NCBI RefSeq assembly: GCF_036906915.1 | Contig: NZ_JBAKHX010000005.1 | Location: 62,001 to 126,000 of the forward strand | Direction: 5' to 3' | Origin: Phytohabitans sp036906915 | GTDB taxonomy: Bacteria > Actinomycetota > Actinomycetes > Mycobacteriales > Micromonosporaceae | Length of the DNA: 64,000 bases | In this document: positions 1 through 8,434 of the stretch, piece after piece | Position numbering within the stretch: position 1 is the first letter of the stretch | Layout of the letters: the number at the start of each line of letters is the position of its first letter | Notes under the pieces: generated by a model | Databases searched by the model: none | What the model was told of the DNA's origin: nothing | What the model saw: the letters and a program-made list of their open reading frames with translations, nothing else | Program-made: the position numbers and the translations under genes

Positions 1-2
1 TG

Positions 3-149
3 TGGTGCCAGCGCGTCCCGGTGGTGCGGCGCGCGCGCCTGACCGGGCTGCGGCTGCCGGCCAACACCGCGGCGCACGTCTTCGCGGCCACCCTTGTCGG
101 TGGGCTCTCGGCCGAGTCGGACGGTGTCGGCGCGGAGGAGGAAATCTGA
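3..149 (+). CDS. C-terminal end of an unidentified protein (5' truncated)
   Basis: An open frame runs in from the left edge and ends with TGA at 147-149. That stop overlaps the ATG (149-151) of the next gene as TGATG, which is typical of translationally coupled operon genes. Only about 48 residues are visible: Arg/Leu-rich, then a small-residue stretch, then an acidic tail ending AEEEI. No domain can be recognised from this fragment. The overlap suggests it is the upstream member of the AmCP operon. Its identity needs sequence to the left of the window. Confidence 0.5.
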   Translation, partial: WCQRVPVVRRARLTGLRLPANTAAHVFAATLVGGLSAESDGVGAEEEI

Positions 150-1204
150 TGAATATCCGAATCGCCGAATCGCCGAACCACCGCGTCGATCCGGTCCAGG
201 CGCGCCGGGCGCCGCGACGGTGGTACCGCGATCCGCTCGGCTGCCTGCACCTGACCATCGCCACGGTGCTCGCCGAGCGGGGCGTGGAGCCGCTGGACCC
301 GCTCGGCGCCGGCTGGGGCTTCCAGTACCTCCCCGACCACGTACGCGCCGAGGAGTTCTACTACCCGTCCGCCGAATGCGACCTGGGGCCCGCGCTGGCA
401 CCGCACCACCCGCTGGGTGCGGTGTGGTCCGCCACGCCTGACGGCGAGGACCCGCTGAGTACCTTCATCGACACCATCGCCGCGGGCGGTCTGGTCATCG
501 CCGCGGTCGACAAGCACCACCTGCCGTTCCGGCCGGCGTACCACGACGTGCATGCCGCGCACCTCGTGGTGGTCTACGGCGTGGACCGGGCCCGGGGCCT
601 GGTCTGGGTGTCCGACTCGCAACCCCCGGCGTTCTCGGGCGCGGTGCGGGTGGAGGACTTCCTGGCCGCCCACGCCTCGGCCAATCCGGCCGACGAGCAG
701 GACGCGTTCTTCAGCGACTCTACGATCGCCCGGCGGTATCTGACCGTCGAACTCGCCGAGCCGTTCCCCGAACTCGACGAGAGTGGCCTGGCCGCCGCGC
801 TGCGGGCGAACGTGGCGGGATTCCTGGCCACCGGCGACGAAAAGACCTGGACCGGCCTGTCCGGCGTGCGCCGGTACGTCGATTCTCTAGTCGACGCCTC
901 GTCCGCCGGCGAGCAGACGCCGCTGCGGCAGGCCTACACGTTCGGTTGGAGCATGCAGGCCACCGCCTATTTGCACAGCGAACTGTTGCGGTTGCGTGGC
1001 GTGCAGTGGCAGCGACCGTCGCTGCGCGAGGCCGCCCGCAGCGTCCAGGCGGTGGCGACCGCCTGGACCCCGGTGCGGGTCACCGCCGCCCACGGCTGGC
1101 CTGATCCGCGGGCCGGCGCGGACGCGCTGAGCCGGCACGGCACCCGGCTGGTAAGCCGGTACGAGGAGGCGCTGGACGCGGTCGCGGCGCTCGGCGAGTC
1201 CTAG
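149..1204 (+). CDS. BtrH-like acyltransferase (BtrH N-terminal / DUF4872 family)
   Basis: 351 residues from the ATG at 149, which has GGAGG just upstream; longer in-frame starts would run far into the previous gene. The N-terminal motif DPLGCLHLTIATVL and the segment VDKHHLPFRP...HAAHLVVVYGVD resemble the BtrH N-terminal domain. That is a papain-like fold with a Cys near the N-terminus and a downstream His. In butirosin biosynthesis BtrH moves an acyl group from the carrier protein BtrI onto an aminoglycoside amine. Here the gene sits first in an operon built on a different carrier, the LysW-type AmCP. I infer that it transfers a carrier-bound or otherwise activated acyl group to an amine in the same pathway. 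The substrate is unknown. Family assignment is fairly secure, exact function is not. Confidence 0.75.
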   Translation: MNIRIAESPNHRVDPVQARRAPRRWYRDPLGCLHLTIATVLAERGVEPLDPLGAGWGFQYLPDHVRAEEFYYPSAECDLGPALAPHHPLGAVWSATPDGEDPLSTFIDTIAAGGLVIAAVDKHHLPFRPAYHDVHAAHLVVVYGVDRARGLVWVSDSQPPAFSGAVRVEDFLAAHASANPADEQDAFFSDSTIARRYLTVELAEPFPELDESGLAAALRANVAGFLATGDEKTWTGLSGVRRYVDSLVDASSAGEQTPLRQAYTFGWSMQATAYLHSELLRLRGVQWQRPSLREAARSVQAVATAWTPVRVTAAHGWPDPRAGADALSRHGTRLVSRYEEALDAVAALGES

Positions 1205-1245
1205 TCCATTCGAGTCTTCCCCCACGAATTCGAGGAGGTACCCCG

Positions 1246-2577
1246 GTGAGCAAGCTCGCTGTGCTCGGCGGCGCGCCGACGGTGCCGCGCGAGCTGCGCA
1301 AGGTCGAATGGCCGGTGATCACCGACGACGACCGCGCGGCCGTGCTCCAGGTCTTGGACAGCGGACAGCTGGTGTCCAATTCGGACCAGGAGACCACGGT
1401 CAGCGTGCTGGAGCGGCGCTGGGCCGAGCAGGTCGGGGTGGCACACTGCGTCGGCGTCTCGAACGGCACGACCGCGCTGTCGCTGTCGCTGGCCGCTCTA
1501 GGCATCGGCCCGGGCGACGAGGTGATCGTGCCCGCGCTCAGCTTCATCGCGTCCGGCCTGGCGCCGGTGCACCAGATGGCGGTGCCGGTCTTCGCCGACA
1601 TCGATCCGGTCACCTTCACCATCGACCCCGGCGAGGTGGCCGCGCGGATCACCCCGCGCACCGCGGCGATCATGCCGGTGCACCTGCATGGGCTGCCGGC
1701 CGAGATGGACGCGATCAACGACATCGCCCGCCGCCACGGCCTCGCCGTGATCGAGGACGCCGCCCAGGCGCACGGCGCCACCTATAACGGCCGGCGGGTC
1801 GGTTCCTTGGGTGACGTCGCGGCCTTCAGCCTGCAGGTCACCAAGAACCTCCCGACCTGCGGTGAGGGCGGTCTGGTGACCACCGGCGACGCGGGAGCGG
1901 CCGAGCGGGTACGCCTGGCGCGCCAGTTCGGTGAGGTGATCGAGCCTGGCAAGGCCCGCGATTACGTCTCCTACTCGCTCGGCTGGAATTCGAAGCTGAA
2001 TCCAGTGCAGGCCGGCTTCGCGCTGGCCCAGCTGGACCGGTTCGAGCGGTACGAGGCGCGCAGGCAGGCCAACGTGCCGAAGTTGCTGGACCGGTTGCGC
2101 CGGCTGCCCGGCATCCAGGTGCCCTCGGCCCTGCCGCACGCCAGCCACGCGTGGCACATCCTGCGCTTCCGCTTCGACCCGGCGGCGGCAGGTCTGCCCG
2201 CCGGGGTGACCGCGCCGGCCATGCGCTCGGCACTGCGTCGGGTGCTGCGCGCCGAAGGGGTGCCGCTGTCCCAGTACCAGTTGATGGGTCTGCCGGAGCA
2301 GAAGGTGTTCGTCGACCGGACCGGTTTCGGCCGCGGGTACCCGTGGACCGTGGCTTCGGCGGCGCCGGAGCCGCGCGACTACCCGGTGACCCGGGCGGTC
2401 GTCGACGACTCGCTCACCCTGCAGAAGCGGCACCTCAACCCGGACGCCGGCCCGCTGCTGGAGCGCTACGCGGACGCGTTCGAGAAGGTCTGGGAGCACC
2501 TCGACGTGATCGCGCGGATGGCGGGGAGCGTGGAGGCACCACCGGCGGGTTCGTCCGAGCGGAGGGAAGCGGCATGA
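1246..2577 (+). CDS. DegT/DnrJ/EryC1/StrS-family PLP aminotransferase
   Basis: 443 residues starting at GTG 1246 with GAGGAGG about 8 nt upstream. Family hallmarks are visible: SNGTTALSLSLAALGIGPGDEV (cofactor-phosphate side), VIEDAAQAHGA with the PLP-ring Asp, and SLQVTKNLPTCGEGG with the probable Schiff-base lysine at about K200. Enzymes of this family usually aminate keto sugars, but relatives such as AHBA synthase act on other ketones. Between BtrH-like and transketolase genes in an AmCP operon, the likely job is amination of the ketone made by the transketolase on the carrier-bound chain, as in the vazabitide A pathway. No class-III LysJ aminotransferase is present, so this protein may replace it. 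Its stop overlaps the next ATG (ATGA). Confidence 0.85.
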   Translation: MSKLAVLGGAPTVPRELRKVEWPVITDDDRAAVLQVLDSGQLVSNSDQETTVSVLERRWAEQVGVAHCVGVSNGTTALSLSLAALGIGPGDEVIVPALSFIASGLAPVHQMAVPVFADIDPVTFTIDPGEVAARITPRTAAIMPVHLHGLPAEMDAINDIARRHGLAVIEDAAQAHGATYNGRRVGSLGDVAAFSLQVTKNLPTCGEGGLVTTGDAGAAERVRLARQFGEVIEPGKARDYVSYSLGWNSKLNPVQAGFALAQLDRFERYEARRQANVPKLLDRLRRLPGIQVPSALPHASHAWHILRFRFDPAAAGLPAGVTAPAMRSALRRVLRAEGVPLSQYQLMGLPEQKVFVDRTGFGRGYPWTVASAAPEPRDYPVTRAVVDDSLTLQKRHLNPDAGPLLERYADAFEKVWEHLDVIARMAGSVEAPPAGSSERREAA

Positions 2578-3419
2578 ACGAGCTCGTGGATTCCACCGCG
2601 CTGGCCGGGCACGCACACCGGATCCGGCAGCGGATCGTCGACGTCTGCGCCGGCGCCGAAGGCGGCCACCTGGGCGGATCGATGTCGGTGGTGGAGGTGC
2701 TCACCGCGCTCTACTTCTCGGTGATGAAGGTCTATCCGGACCGGCCCGACCACCCGGACCGCGACGTGTTCCTGCTCAGCAAGGGGCACGGTGCGATCGG
2801 CCTGTACGCCACGCTCGCCGAGCGCGGCTACTTTCCGGCCGCGGAGCTGGACGGCTTCGGCCAGACCGGCAGCCGCCTCATGGCTCATCCCGTACGCGCG
2901 GTGCCCGGCGTCGAGCTGCCCACCGGCTCGTTGGGCCACGGGCTTCCACTGGCCGCCGGCTTCGCTCTGGCCAGCCGGTTGCGCCGCAGCTCGCGCCGCA
3001 CGTTCGTGGTGATGGGCGACGGTGAGCTGCAGGAGGGATCGGTCTGGGAGGCTGCGATGCGGGCCGGCTCGCTCGGGCTGGACAACCTGGTGGCCATCGT
3101 CGACCGCAACGGGCTGCAGCTGAGCGGGCTGACCGAGGAGATCTCCCCCCTGGAGCCGCTCAACGAGCGGTGGTGCACCTTCGGCTGGGCGGTGCGCGAC
3201 GTGGCGGGGCACGACGTCGCCGAGGTCGCCAAGGCGCTCGCCGACGTTCCGTGGACGCCGGGCCGGCCCAGTGTGCTGATCGCCCGTACGACCAAGGGCG
3301 AGGGCGTGCCTTTCCTGGCCGGCCAGGCCCGCAGCCACTACGTGAAGTTCTCTGAGAAGCAGCACGCCCGGGCGCGGGCGGCGCTCCGGCGTCAGGCACC
3401 GGGAGACGGACATGGCTGA
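2574..3419 (+). CDS. Transketolase, N-terminal (TPP-binding) subunit
   Basis: 281 residues. The ATG at 2574 overlaps the previous stop (ATGA); an open frame extends further upstream but would overlap the aminotransferase. Visible features are EGGHLGGSMSVVEVL, FLLSKGHGAIGLYATL, GSLGHGLPLAAGFAL, and the thiamine-diphosphate motif GDGELQEG...DNLVAIVDRNG. It is half of a split transketolase and needs the next gene product for a full active site. It should transfer a two-carbon ketol unit. In this operon the probable acceptor is an AmCP-bound aldehyde rather than a sugar phosphate, by analogy with the vazabitide A pathway. Confidence 0.93.
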   Translation: MNELVDSTALAGHAHRIRQRIVDVCAGAEGGHLGGSMSVVEVLTALYFSVMKVYPDRPDHPDRDVFLLSKGHGAIGLYATLAERGYFPAAELDGFGQTGSRLMAHPVRAVPGVELPTGSLGHGLPLAAGFALASRLRRSSRRTFVVMGDGELQEGSVWEAAMRAGSLGLDNLVAIVDRNGLQLSGLTEEISPLEPLNERWCTFGWAVRDVAGHDVAEVAKALADVPWTPGRPSVLIARTTKGEGVPFLAGQARSHYVKFSEKQHARARAALRRQAPGDGHG

Positions 3420-4422
3420 ACCAGCCGTCAAGATCCCGGCCGCCCGCGAGGCGTACCGGGACGAACTGCTCGCCATGCTGCCGGACGATCCGCGCCTGGT
3501 TTGCCTGGACACCGATACCGGGCTGTTCGCCGGTGTCGACTTCGCCTCCGCCGCGGAGCGCTACGTGGACGTTGGCATCGGCGAGCAGAACCTGATGGGG
3601 ATGGCCGCCGGTCTGGCCGCGAGCGGCTTCATACCGTTCGTGAACACGATGGCGGCGTTCGCCTCGACCCGCGCGCTCGAGGCCGTGAAGATCGACATCG
3701 CGTACAACAACCTGCCGGTCCGGATCATGGCGACCCACGGTGGGCTCGCCGCCGGCCACCTGGGCCCCACCCACCAGGCACTGGAGGACCTCGCGGTGAT
3801 GCGGGCCCTGCCCAACATGACCGTGGTGGTGCCGGCCGATCCCGCGGCGACCAGGTCGGTGGTGCGGCAGTCGGTCGACGTGCCGGGGCCGCTGTACGTG
3901 CGGATGGGCCGCAAGGCCACGCCGCCACTGCCGGGGGCGGTGCCGGCTCCCCGCATCGGCGAGGCCCAGTTGCTGCGCGACGGGCAAGACGTGCTCGTCG
4001 TCTGCTGCGGCCCGCACCCGGTGCTCGCCGCGCACGGCGCGGCCGCGCTTCTGGACGCCGAGGGCGTGCGCTGCGCGGTGCTCAACATGCACACCCTCAA
4101 GCCGCTCGACACCACCGGGCTAGCCTCCGCCGCAGCCGGCAAGACGCTGGTGGTGACCGTCGAGGAGCACTGGCGCAGCGGTGGGCTGGGTGACGCGGTG
4201 AGCGACGCGCTCAGCGGCGTGGCATCCGCGCGGGTCATCCGGCTGGGTGTGCCAGACACGTTCTCGACCACGGTCGGCGGCCACGCGGAGTTGCTCGACG
4301 AGTTCGGCATCAACGCCGCCGGCGTGGCGAGCGTCATCCGGCGGGCGCTGGACCCGTCGACCCGGCCCGGCTGGACAACGTCCGACCATCCCCGGGCACA
4401 CCCCGTGCCCCGGGCTCAGTGA
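3412..4422 (+). CDS. Transketolase, C-terminal (pyrimidine-binding) subunit
   Basis: 336 residues; its ATG lies 8 nt inside the previous gene, implying translational coupling and 1:1 synthesis. The pyrimidine-domain signature VDVGIGEQNLMGMAAGLAASG is clear, followed by ATHGGLAAGHLGPTHQALED and a C-terminal transketolase-C domain (LNMHTLKPLDTTGL, VTVEEHWRSGGLGDAV). With the preceding subunit it forms a complete transketolase comparable to other split actinobacterial enzymes. It is interpreted as the C2-extension catalyst of the AmCP pathway. The sequence does not reveal the ketol donor. Confidence 0.93.
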   Translation: MAEPAVKIPAAREAYRDELLAMLPDDPRLVCLDTDTGLFAGVDFASAAERYVDVGIGEQNLMGMAAGLAASGFIPFVNTMAAFASTRALEAVKIDIAYNNLPVRIMATHGGLAAGHLGPTHQALEDLAVMRALPNMTVVVPADPAATRSVVRQSVDVPGPLYVRMGRKATPPLPGAVPAPRIGEAQLLRDGQDVLVVCCGPHPVLAAHGAAALLDAEGVRCAVLNMHTLKPLDTTGLASAAAGKTLVVTVEEHWRSGGLGDAVSDALSGVASARVIRLGVPDTFSTTVGGHAELLDEFGINAAGVASVIRRALDPSTRPGWTTSDHPRAHPVPRAQ

Positions 4423-4440
4423 GAAGAGAGGTGTTCTTCG

Positions 4441-4608
4441 ATGGCAACCGCCTGCCCCGAATGTGAAGCGCAGATCGCCGTACCCGAGCAGATCCTGACC
4501 AGTGAGCTCATCGAGTGCCCGGAGTGCCGCAGCGACCTGGAGGTGCTCACGGCCAGCCCGCTTCTGCTGGCGATGGCGCCCGAGCCGGAAGAGGACTGGG
4601 GCGAGTGA
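4441..4608 (+). CDS. lysW: LysW-type amino-group carrier protein (AmCP)
   Basis: A 55-residue acidic protein. It begins MATACPEC, has a second CPEC at residues 26-29 giving a Cys4 zinc ribbon (C5, C8, C26, C29), and ends in EDWGE, the hallmark C-terminal pentapeptide of LysW carriers. In LysW systems the gamma-carboxyl of the terminal Glu forms an isopeptide bond with the alpha-amine of glutamate or aminoadipate. This protects the amine and tethers the intermediate to successive enzymes. The gene follows the transketolase pair and its TGA overlaps the ATG of the LysX-like ligase (GTGATG). Its place among transketolase and specialised genes, not lysine/arginine genes, points to a non-proteinogenic amino acid product. 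Confidence in identity is high. Confidence 0.95.
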   Translation: MATACPECEAQIAVPEQILTSELIECPECRSDLEVLTASPLLLAMAPEPEEDWGE

Positions 4609-5489
4609 TGGCGGCCGCTGCGACTCCGGTCGCGGTACTGGCCTCGCGAGTGCGTGGCGAGGAGCGGCAGATCCTCGCCACGTTCGAGCGGCGCGGGATC
4701 CCCGTGACCCACGTCGATCCGCGGGACCTGCCCTACCGCGCCGACGACGCCGTCGCGCCCTGGCTGGTGGTGCTCAACCGGGAGATCTCCGCCACCCGGG
4801 CGCGGTACGCCGCCCGAAGCCTGGAGGCGGCGGGCGCGGTGGTGGTGAACTCCGCCGCCGCGACCGAGCTGTGCGGCGACAAATGGCTGAGCACCCTGGC
4901 CCTGCGCCGCGCCGGCCTGCCCATGCCGCGCACGTCGCTCGCGCTGACCCCCGACGCCGCCCTCGCGCACATCGAGGAGTTCGGGTACCCGGTCGTGATC
5001 AAGCCGCTCACCTCGTCCTGGGGGAAGCGGGTCGCCCTCGTCCGGGAGCGGGACACGGCGCAGGCCGTGCTTGAGCACTGCGCGGCCCTGCCCGCGCCCC
5101 AGGCACACCTCATCTACCTGCAGGAGTACATCGACAAGCCCGGCCGCGACCTGCGGGTCATCGTGGTCGGCGGCCGCCCGGTCGGCGCCGTGTACCGCAG
5201 CTCCGCCGAGTGGCGCACCAACGTCGCGCGCGGCGCCGAGACGACCGTATGCCCGCTCACGCCGGCGTTGAGCAAGCTGGCCACGGATGCGGCCCAGGCC
5301 GTGGGAGCGGAGATCGCCGGTGTGGACCTGGTGGAGACCACCGACAGCCGGATCCTGGTGCTGGAGGTCAACCAGGGCGTGGAGTTCACCGGTTTCCGGC
5401 GGGCCCACGGTGACAGCGAGGAGCACGACGTCGCCGCTGCCATCGTGGACCTGGTGCTCGCCCGTACCGAGGCGGTGAACCGGCCATGA
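4608..5489 (+). CDS. lysX: LysX-like ATP-grasp ligase loading the AmCP
   Basis: 293 residues from ATG 4608, overlapping the carrier stop. RimK/LysX ATP-grasp features: YPVVIKPLTSSWGKRV (ATP-binding lysine and Gly/Ser loop), YLQEYIDKPGRDLRV (family motif with catalytic Arg), and a C-terminal VLEVNQGVEFTGF metal-ligand region. LysX-type ligases couple the alpha-amine of glutamate or 2-aminoadipate to the C-terminal Glu of LysW with ATP cleavage. In this operon glutamate is the more likely substrate, because the downstream LysZ/LysY plus transketolase route would give a C7 acid from C5 plus C2. That specificity is inferred from context, not read from residues. Confidence 0.92.
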   Translation: MAAAATPVAVLASRVRGEERQILATFERRGIPVTHVDPRDLPYRADDAVAPWLVVLNREISATRARYAARSLEAAGAVVVNSAAATELCGDKWLSTLALRRAGLPMPRTSLALTPDAALAHIEEFGYPVVIKPLTSSWGKRVALVRERDTAQAVLEHCAALPAPQAHLIYLQEYIDKPGRDLRVIVVGGRPVGAVYRSSAEWRTNVARGAETTVCPLTPALSKLATDAAQAVGAEIAGVDLVETTDSRILVLEVNQGVEFTGFRRAHGDSEEHDVAAAIVDLVLARTEAVNRP

Positions 5490-6508
5490 CCCGAGTGGCG
5501 GTACTCGGAGCCGCCGGCTACATCGGCGGCGAGCTGATGCGGCTGCTCCTCGGCCATCCCGAGGTCGAGGTGGCCGCCGCGGTCTCGACCAGCATGCGCG
5601 GCAAGCGGGTCGACGGCGCCCACCCGAACCTGCGTGGGGTCACCGACCTGACCTTCTGCGGACAGGACGACCTCGACGAGTACGACGTGATGTTCTTCGC
5701 GACACCGCACCGGAAGACCATGACCCTGTTGCCGGAGTTGGCCGCGCGGGCCAAGGTGCTCATCGATCTCTCCGGTGACTTCCGGCTGCGTGACCCCGCG
5801 GTGTTCCAGCGCTACTACGAGACTGAGCACAAGGCACCCGAACTACTCGACAAGTTCGTGACGGGGCTGCCGGAGCTCGCCCGGAAGTCGTTGCACGACG
5901 CGGATCGCATCACGGTGCCCGGCTGCATGGCGACTGCCGCCATTCTGGCGCTGGCCCCGCTCGCCGCGGCTGGTCTGATCGAGTCCGACGTGGACGTCGA
6001 TGCCCGCACCGGTTCCAGCGGCTCGGGTGCCACCGCCGGTCCGGCAAACCTGCACGCCGAGCGCAGCGGCGCAATGCGCGTCTTCGCCACAGGCGGGCAT
6101 CGCCACGAGGCGGAGATCGCCCAGGCGTGCGGGCTGCGGCCGACCATGACGGCCACCGGTGTCGAGGCGGTACGGGGGGTGCAGGTGATTTGCCGGACCA
6201 CGCTGGCGTCGGACGTTACCGATGCCGACATCCGGCGGGTCTACCGGGACCGCTACGCCGGCGAACCGTTCGTGCGGGTCGTCGCCGAGCGCCGCGGGCA
6301 CTGGCGGCTGCCCGACCCGAAGCTGCTGCTGGGCGCCAACTTCTGCGACGTCGGTTTCGCCCGGGCGGGCGATCGCCGGCTGCTGGCCATCGCCGCCCTG
6401 GACAACCTGGTCAAGGGCGGCGCCGGCAACGCGGTGCAGTCGATGAACGTCCGGATGGACTGGCCGGAACGCACCGGGCTGGAGTTCACCGGCCTGCACC
6501 CCTTGTGA
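5486..6508 (+). CDS. lysY: LysY/ArgC-like N-acyl-gamma-glutamyl-phosphate (AmCP-acyl-phosphate) reductase
   Basis: 340 residues, ATG overlapping the preceding stop by 4 nt. The N-terminal Rossmann motif VAVLGAAGYIGGELMRLL and the catalytic cysteine in VPGCMATAAIL (C147) define the ArgC/LysY family. RTGSSGSGATAGPANLHAE and the C-terminal LDNLVKGGAGNAVQSMN are also characteristic. The reaction is NADPH-dependent reduction of the acyl phosphate made by the LysZ-like kinase to an aldehyde. In an AmCP pathway the substrate stays attached to the carrier, and the aldehyde would be the acceptor for the transketolase encoded upstream. Kinase and reductase are adjacent, in the order X-Y-Z. Confidence 0.92.
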   Translation: MTRVAVLGAAGYIGGELMRLLLGHPEVEVAAAVSTSMRGKRVDGAHPNLRGVTDLTFCGQDDLDEYDVMFFATPHRKTMTLLPELAARAKVLIDLSGDFRLRDPAVFQRYYETEHKAPELLDKFVTGLPELARKSLHDADRITVPGCMATAAILALAPLAAAGLIESDVDVDARTGSSGSGATAGPANLHAERSGAMRVFATGGHRHEAEIAQACGLRPTMTATGVEAVRGVQVICRTTLASDVTDADIRRVYRDRYAGEPFVRVVAERRGHWRLPDPKLLLGANFCDVGFARAGDRRLLAIAALDNLVKGGAGNAVQSMNVRMDWPERTGLEFTGLHPL

Positions 6509-6539
6509 CGACCATGCGGCGCTGGAAGGAGACCGACCA

Positions 6540-7385
6540 ATGCGGCAGCAGCCCCTCGTCGTGGTGAAGTGTGGCGGCAACGCCGATGTGGACGCCGAAG
6601 CGGTGTGCGGCGACGTCGCCGGCCTGATCCGGAGCGGGGTCGAGATCGTGCTCGTGCACGGCGGCTCCGCCGAGATCGAGCGACTCGCCACGGAACTGGA
6701 CGTTCCACAGAGGACACATACAAGTCCGGACGGGGTGTCCACTCGCCGTACGGACGAACGCACCCTCGAAGTGCTCACCCTGGCGCTCGCCGGCTCGGTC
6801 AAGCCGAAGCTGGTCCGGAGGTTGGCCCGGCACGGAGTCCGGGCGGTCGGCATGACCGGCCTGGACGGCCTGCTGCTGCGAGCCCGGCGTAAGCGGGCCC
6901 AGCGGGCGGTGGTGGACGGGCGGACCGTCCTGGTGCGCGACAACCTCTCCGGCATTCTGGAGAGCGTCAACGACGAGCTGCTGCGTGACCTGCTCGATCG
7001 GCGCCTCCTGCCGGTCGTCTCGCCGCCGGCGATAACGGATACCGGCGAGGCGCTCAACGTCGACGCGGACCGGGTGGCGGCCGCGATCGCCGTTGCTCTT
7101 CGCGCCGACACGCTGGTGCTGCTCACCGGCGCGCCAGGCGTGCAGGCCGATCCCGACGACGACAGCACCATGCTGTCGGTGTGCGAGGTGTCGCCGGACG
7201 GCAGCCCGGCGAGCTGGGCGCGCGGTGGCATGGCGATGAAGCTGATCGCGGCCCGGGAGGCCTTGCTCGGCGGGGTGGCGCAGGTCATGGTCGCCGACGG
7301 CCGCCGCTCCGAGCCGGTCCGCCGGGCGTTGGCCAGCCGCGGGACCCGCGTCGTTCTGCGCCCGCACGCGGCGAGGGCGGCGTGA
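6540..7385 (+). CDS. lysZ: LysZ/ArgB-like amino-acid kinase acting on AmCP-bound substrate
   Basis: 281 residues from ATG 6540 with a strong GGAAGGAG 12 nt upstream. Amino-acid-kinase features are VVVKCGGNADVDAEAV (phosphate-binding Lys and Gly loop), VLVHGGSAEIERLA, and ALNVDADRVAAAIAVALRADTLVLLTGAPGVQ. The family phosphorylates the side-chain carboxylate of N-acetylglutamate (ArgB) or LysW-bound aminoadipate/glutamate (LysZ). A LysZ role follows from its place between LysY- and LysK-like genes in an operon with a carrier. The stop overlaps the start of the next gene (GTGATGG). Confidence 0.92.
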   Translation: MRQQPLVVVKCGGNADVDAEAVCGDVAGLIRSGVEIVLVHGGSAEIERLATELDVPQRTHTSPDGVSTRRTDERTLEVLTLALAGSVKPKLVRRLARHGVRAVGMTGLDGLLLRARRKRAQRAVVDGRTVLVRDNLSGILESVNDELLRDLLDRRLLPVVSPPAITDTGEALNVDADRVAAAIAVALRADTLVLLTGAPGVQADPDDDSTMLSVCEVSPDGSPASWARGGMAMKLIAAREALLGGVAQVMVADGRRSEPVRRALASRGTRVVLRPHAARAA

Positions 7386-8434
7386 TGGATACCTGGTCCG
7401 AGGTCGACCTGCTCGACCAGATGGTCCGCATTCCCTCGCCGTCGGGCGCCGAGGAGGAGCTCAGCGGCTTCCTCGCCGACGCCCTGCGCGGCCGGGGTCT
7501 GGAGAGCTGGCGCGACGAGGTCGGCAACGTGTTCGGTAGCACTGGCACCGGAGACGGTCCAACCGTGCTGCTGCTGGGTCACCTGGACACCGTCGACGAC
7601 CCGATCCCGGCCGGCCGGACCGACACCCAGGTGGTGGGCCGCGGCGCGGTGGACGCCAAGGGGCCGCTGGCCGCGATGATCGGTGCCGCCACCCGGTGCC
7701 AGGACTTTCCTGGCCGGCTGGTGGTGGCCGGCGTGGTGGAGGAGGAGACTCCCGCGTCCCGGGGCGCGATGCACGTGCGCGACACCTGGCCGCGGCCGGA
7801 CGCGCTGGTCATCGGCGAGCCGAGCGGCTGGGACACCGTCGTGCTCGGGTACAAGGGCAAGATCGACGTGCGGTACGACGTGTACTGCCCGCCAACCCAT
7901 CCGAGCAACCCGGCGCCGAAAGCCACCGAGCTGGCCGCCGCGTTCTGGCAGAGCGCGTACGCCGCGGCGGGCGCGGAGCCGAGCCACGCCAGGTTCGACT
8001 GCACCGGCGTCACGCTGAACGAGATGTGCGGCGACCTGTCCCGCGCCAGCCTGTCGATCAGCTACCGCACTCCGGTCGGCTTCGACGCGGAGGCGCTGCT
8101 GGAGCGGTTACGCGCCGCCGCGGGGGATGGTCGGGTCGAGCTGCTCAACGCCGTGGAAGCGGTGCGCACCGACCGCCGTGACCCCGTCGTGCGGGCGCTG
8201 ACCGGGGCGATCCGCGACGCCGATGGGACACCCAAACACAAGATCAAGACAGCCACCTCGGACATGAACACGCTGGCCGAGGTGTGGCGGATCCCGATGG
8301 CCACATACGGCCCTGGAGACAGCCGGCTGGACCACTCGGACGAGGAAGCCATCCCGCACGAAGACCTGTGCCGCGGCGTGCGGGTGCTGTGTGCGGCGCT
8401 TCGACAGCTCGCGACGACAGAGGTAGTCCGATGA
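7385..8434 (+). CDS. lysK: LysK-like M20 metallopeptidase releasing the product from the AmCP
   Basis: 349 residues; ATG 7385 overlaps the LysZ stop. M20 zinc-peptidase signatures are LLLGHLDTVDD (H66, D68), GRGAVDAKGPLAAMIGA (bridging Asp) and GVVEEETPASRGA (catalytic Glu pair), with a C-terminal LDHSDEEAIPHEDL metal-site region. LysK hydrolyses the isopeptide bond between the finished amino acid and the carrier's C-terminal Glu. Its presence means the amino acid is freed before use by later enzymes. One TTA (Leu) codon occurs at 8108-8110, rare in such GC-rich genes and a possible point of bldA-tRNA control. The stop overlaps cysD by ATGA. Confidence 0.9.
   Translation: MDTWSEVDLLDQMVRIPSPSGAEEELSGFLADALRGRGLESWRDEVGNVFGSTGTGDGPTVLLLGHLDTVDDPIPAGRTDTQVVGRGAVDAKGPLAAMIGAATRCQDFPGRLVVAGVVEEETPASRGAMHVRDTWPRPDALVIGEPSGWDTVVLGYKGKIDVRYDVYCPPTHPSNPAPKATELAAAFWQSAYAAAGAEPSHARFDCTGVTLNEMCGDLSRASLSISYRTPVGFDAEALLERLRAAAGDGRVELLNAVEAVRTDRRDPVVRALTGAIRDADGTPKHKIKTATSDMNTLAEVWRIPMATYGPGDSRLDHSDEEAIPHEDLCRGVRVLCAALRQLATTEVVR

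Noticed and set aside
5843..7987. 714-codon - strand open frame opposite lysY, lysZ and lysK
   Set aside because: Antisense to three clearly identified enzymes.
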